Positions 61,723 to 64,000 of a stretch of DNA of 64,000 bases are shown in pieces (position 1 is the first letter of the stretch; the number at the start of each line of letters is the position of its first letter). The notes beneath the pieces were generated by a model. The model ran no database searches. It was not told the origin of the DNA and saw only the letters and a list, made by a program, of their open reading frames with translations. The stretch is from the NCBI RefSeq assembly GCF_000178955.2, contig NC_016631.1, positions 4,154,001-4,218,000 of the forward strand. Direction: 5' to 3'. The translations under genes and the position numbers were made by a program. This DNA comes from Granulicella mallensis MP5ACTX8 (lineage in GTDB: Bacteria; Acidobacteriota; Terriglobia; Terriglobales; Acidobacteriaceae).

Positions 61723-63885
61723 CTACAGCGTCTTCGCCGGCCGATGCTTCTCCGCCTGCCCCACATGCTCGCCGCAATCGCTATAGACCCGCACCGCACG
61801 CCCGCCAACGATCACCTTCTCCGCAACCTCGGCCTCGCTGAAAGGGTCGTCGATGTTCTCCGTATCGAGCACCTGCTTCCACGGAACCCCATTCGGCGGC
61901 TCCGGCAGCATATACTCCACTCCCTGGTCCGCGGCATTCACGATGATCAGAAAGCTGTCGTCGAAGACCTGATGGCCGTCTTCATCCATCACGCCCAGGG
62001 TCTTGCCGTTGAGCATCACAGCCAGCGACCTGTTCCAACCCTCACCCCATGTCTCGTCTGAAAGCTCGTTCCCATCCGTGCCATACCAGGCGACATCCCG
62101 CACCACCGAGCCGCGAATCTGGCGGTCCTGAAAGAACCTGCGCCGGTGCAGGTTCGGATGCTCCTTGCGCAGAGCGATGAGCTTTGCCGTGAACTCCAGC
62201 AGACGCTTTCTCGAATCATCCAACTTCCAGTCGTACCAGGTCAGTTCATTGTCTTGGCAGTAACAGTTGTTATTGCCGCGCTGCGAACGAGAGAACTCGT
62301 CACCACCCGCAAGCATGGGCACACCCTGGCTAAGCATCAGCGTCGCCAGGAAGTTTCGTGTCTGCCGCTCGCGAAGATTGTTGATGTTCGCATCGTCGGT
62401 CGGCCCTTCCGCGCCCATATTCCAGCTATCGTTATCGTTCGCGCCGTCCTGGTTGTTATCGCCGTTGGCCTCGTTGTGCTTCTCGTTGTAGCTGACCAGG
62501 TCGCATAGCGTGAAGCCATCGTGCGCCGTGATGAAGTTGATCGAAGCCGCAGGCGTACGGCCATCTCCCTGGTACAGATCACTCGATCCTGTAAGGCGGT
62601 ACGCAAACTCCGAGAGCTGTCCGCTATCGCCCTTCCAGAAGCGTCGCACCGTATCGCGATACTTGCCGTTCCACTCGCCCCACAACACTGGAAAGTTGCC
62701 CACCTGGTAGCCGCCATCGCCAACGTCCCACGGCTCGGCGATCAGCTTCACATCGGCCAGCGTCGGATCCTGGTGGATCGTATCGAAGAACGCGCCGAGC
62801 TTGTTCACATCGTGCAGCTCGCGCGCCAAAGTGGAGGCCAGATCGAAGCGGAAGCCGTCAACGTGCATCTCCGACACCCAGTAGCGCAGGCTGTCCATGA
62901 TCAGCTTCAGCACCTGGGGGTTATAGGCGTTGAGCGTATTGCCCGTGCCGGTGTAGTCCATGTAATAGCGAGGATTGTCCTGCAGCGTGCGATAGTACGT
63001 CGTGTTGTCGACGCCCTTCATCGAAAGCATCGGGCCCTTCTCATTGCCCTCGCACGTGTGGTTGTACACCACGTCGAGAATGACCTCGATGCCTTCCTGG
63101 TGCAACCGCTTCACCATTTGCTTGAACTCGAGCACCTGCTCACCGTCGTCGCCGCTGGAGCTGTAGCGCGACATCGGCGCGAAATAGCCCAGCGTGTTGT
63201 AGCCCCAGTAATCGCGCAGGCCCTTATCGATCAGGTCGCCCTCATCGATGAAGTGATGCACCGGCAGCAACTCAACAGCGGTAATCCCCAGCTTCTTCAG
63301 GTACCCGATACTCGCATCGTGCGCGAGGCCGGCATACGTGCCGCGCAAATTCTCCGGCACCTCGGGATTGTTCTTCGAAAAACCCCGGACATGCATCTCG
63401 TAGATGATCGAATCGGCGATCGGCGTCTGCGGAGGACAATCGTTACCCCAGTCGAACGTACTATCGATCACGATGCTCTTGGGCACGCCGTCCGCACTGT
63501 CCTTGCCGCACTTCTTCGTATCGTCCCCAGACTCGATATCGTAAGGAAAGATGGGGGCTTTCCAGTCCACCTCGCCTGCGAGTGCCTTGGCATAGGGATC
63601 GACGAGCAGCTTGGAGGCATTGAAGCGCAGCCCCTTTTCCGGCTCCCAGGGGCCGTCGACGCGGAAACCATACCGCTGCCCAGGCTTGATGTGCCGGACC
63701 ATGCCATGCCAGACGAAGGCCGTCCGCTCCTTCAGGGCGATGCAGTCTACCTGCTTGCCGGACTCATCGAAGAAGCACACCTTCACAGCAGTAGCGTTCT
63801 CCGAGTACAGAGCAAAATTCGTTCCCTGCGGGCTGGATGTAGCGCCCAGCGGATAGGGCTTTCCCGGCAACAATGTGCGTTCCAT
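61723..63885 (-). CDS. glgX: Glycogen debranching enzyme GlgX
   Basis: 720 residues. N-terminal CBM48 (PLGATSSPQGTNFALYSENA), then the GH13 barrel: DVVYNHTCEGN, DGFRFDLAST with the nucleophile Asp, LIAEPWDVGDGGYQVGNFP with the acid Glu, and ITAHDGFTL. LVSYNEKHNEANGDNNQDG and NNCYCQDN are GlgX hallmarks. It removes branches from glycogen limit dextrin. The ATG follows the stop of an upstream gene by six bases. Confidence 0.95.
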   Translation of the reverse strand: MERTLLPGKPYPLGATSSPQGTNFALYSENATAVKVCFFDESGKQVDCIALKERTAFVWHGMVRHIKPGQRYGFRVDGPWEPEKGLRFNASKLLVDPYAKALAGEVDWKAPIFPYDIESGDDTKKCGKDSADGVPKSIVIDSTFDWGNDCPPQTPIADSIIYEMHVRGFSKNNPEVPENLRGTYAGLAHDASIGYLKKLGITAVELLPVHHFIDEGDLIDKGLRDYWGYNTLGYFAPMSRYSSSGDDGEQVLEFKQMVKRLHQEGIEVILDVVYNHTCEGNEKGPMLSMKGVDNTTYYRTLQDNPRYYMDYTGTGNTLNAYNPQVLKLIMDSLRYWVSEMHVDGFRFDLASTLARELHDVNKLGAFFDTIHQDPTLADVKLIAEPWDVGDGGYQVGNFPVLWGEWNGKYRDTVRRFWKGDSGQLSEFAYRLTGSSDLYQGDGRTPAASINFITAHDGFTLCDLVSYNEKHNEANGDNNQDGANDNDSWNMGAEGPTDDANINNLRERQTRNFLATLMLSQGVPMLAGGDEFSRSQRGNNNCYCQDNELTWYDWKLDDSRKRLLEFTAKLIALRKEHPNLHRRRFFQDRQIRGSVVRDVAWYGTDGNELSDETWGEGWNRSLAVMLNGKTLGVMDEDGHQVFDDSFLIIVNAADQGVEYMLPEPPNGVPWKQVLDTENIDDPFSEAEVAEKVIVGGRAVRVYSDCGEHVGQAEKHRPAKTL

Positions 63886-63891
63886 TTGTCC

Positions 63892-64000
63892 TCAATCTGT
63901 GTTCGAACTTGAACGTGAAGTAGTAGAGCCTTGGCCCACCGTAATCGCTAACTCTGCACGCAACTCGCGCATAGCCGCAACTCGATAGATGCGCCGCACA
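63892..64000 (-). CDS. C-terminal end of an upstream gene, cut by window edge
   Basis: On the minus strand a frame is open from the window edge to a TGA at 63892-63894, giving about 35 residues (RRIYRVAAMRELRAELAIT ... SNTD). It ends six bases before the glgX ATG, as an operon neighbour would. Too short to identify. Confidence 0.4.
   Translation of the reverse strand, partial: VRRIYRVAAMRELRAELAITVGQGSTTSRSSSNTD

Noticed and set aside
62521..63912. A 463-codon plus-strand frame across glgX
   Set aside because: Antisense to glgX, no recognisable domain.

Overview
The window looks like the chromosome of a soil Acidobacteriota (Terriglobia, Granulicella/Edaphobacter/Terriglobus-like). This is inferred from a large carboxypeptidase-regulatory-domain TonB receptor, futalosine-type menaquinone synthesis (MqnE), dispersed palindromic repeats and GC-rich codon use with long antisense shadow reading frames. 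No 16S rRNA gene is present, so the genus is not fixed.

Region 1 (1-12.6 kb) is a genomic island, AT-richer by eye than the rest, bounded on the right by tRNA-Leu(CAA). Next to the tRNA lie an excisionase-like HTH protein and a tyrosine integrase. Inward are an orphan gene, a second small HTH protein, a metallophosphoesterase and a minus-strand defence-type cluster: GIY-YIG nuclease-like protein, DGQHR/DndB-like protein, DUF4007 (SspB-like), P-loop ATPase (SspC-like, apparently broken by a one-base frameshift), PAPS-reductase/ATP-pyrophosphatase (SspD-like) and a GHKL ATPase running off the left edge. This resembles a single-strand DNA phosphorothioation module with an unusual set of partners.

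Region 2 (12.6-22.3 kb) is housekeeping: a minus-strand operon DUF488-tsaB-rimI-psd-pssA-Asd-like (phosphatidylethanolamine synthesis and t6A tRNA modification), Lon protease, a second tRNA-Leu(TAG), DUF3467 and a GT39-like membrane glycosyltransferase. Region 3 (22.3-32.5 kb) holds a small Cys/His exported protein, a TonB receptor and a PepSY membrane protein (a possible metal-uptake group), then mqnE-vanW-GNAT and a BNR-repeat exported protein. Region 4 (32.5-42.4 kb) has two tandem paralogous outer-membrane proteins sharing the same terminator stem, a solitary nuoB, and the nitrogen-control set amtB-PII-glnD.

Region 5 (42.6-61.7 kb) is a surface-glycan region: NeuB-like synthase, KdsC-like phosphatase, TPP enzyme, TIM-barrel isomerase, three plus-strand SDRs, GtrA, a polyprenyl-phosphate GT2 and a GmhA-like SIS isomerase; later an NAD-dependent epimerase and the CDP-sugar set RfbH, RfbF and RfbG. 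The first set does not match a nonulosonate or heptose pathway that I know. Region 6 (61.7-64 kb) is glgX and the end of an upstream gene.

A family of repeats built on TTGTCATTCC and GAACCTGCT cores sits in at least six intergenic gaps, including gaps inside the glycan cluster.
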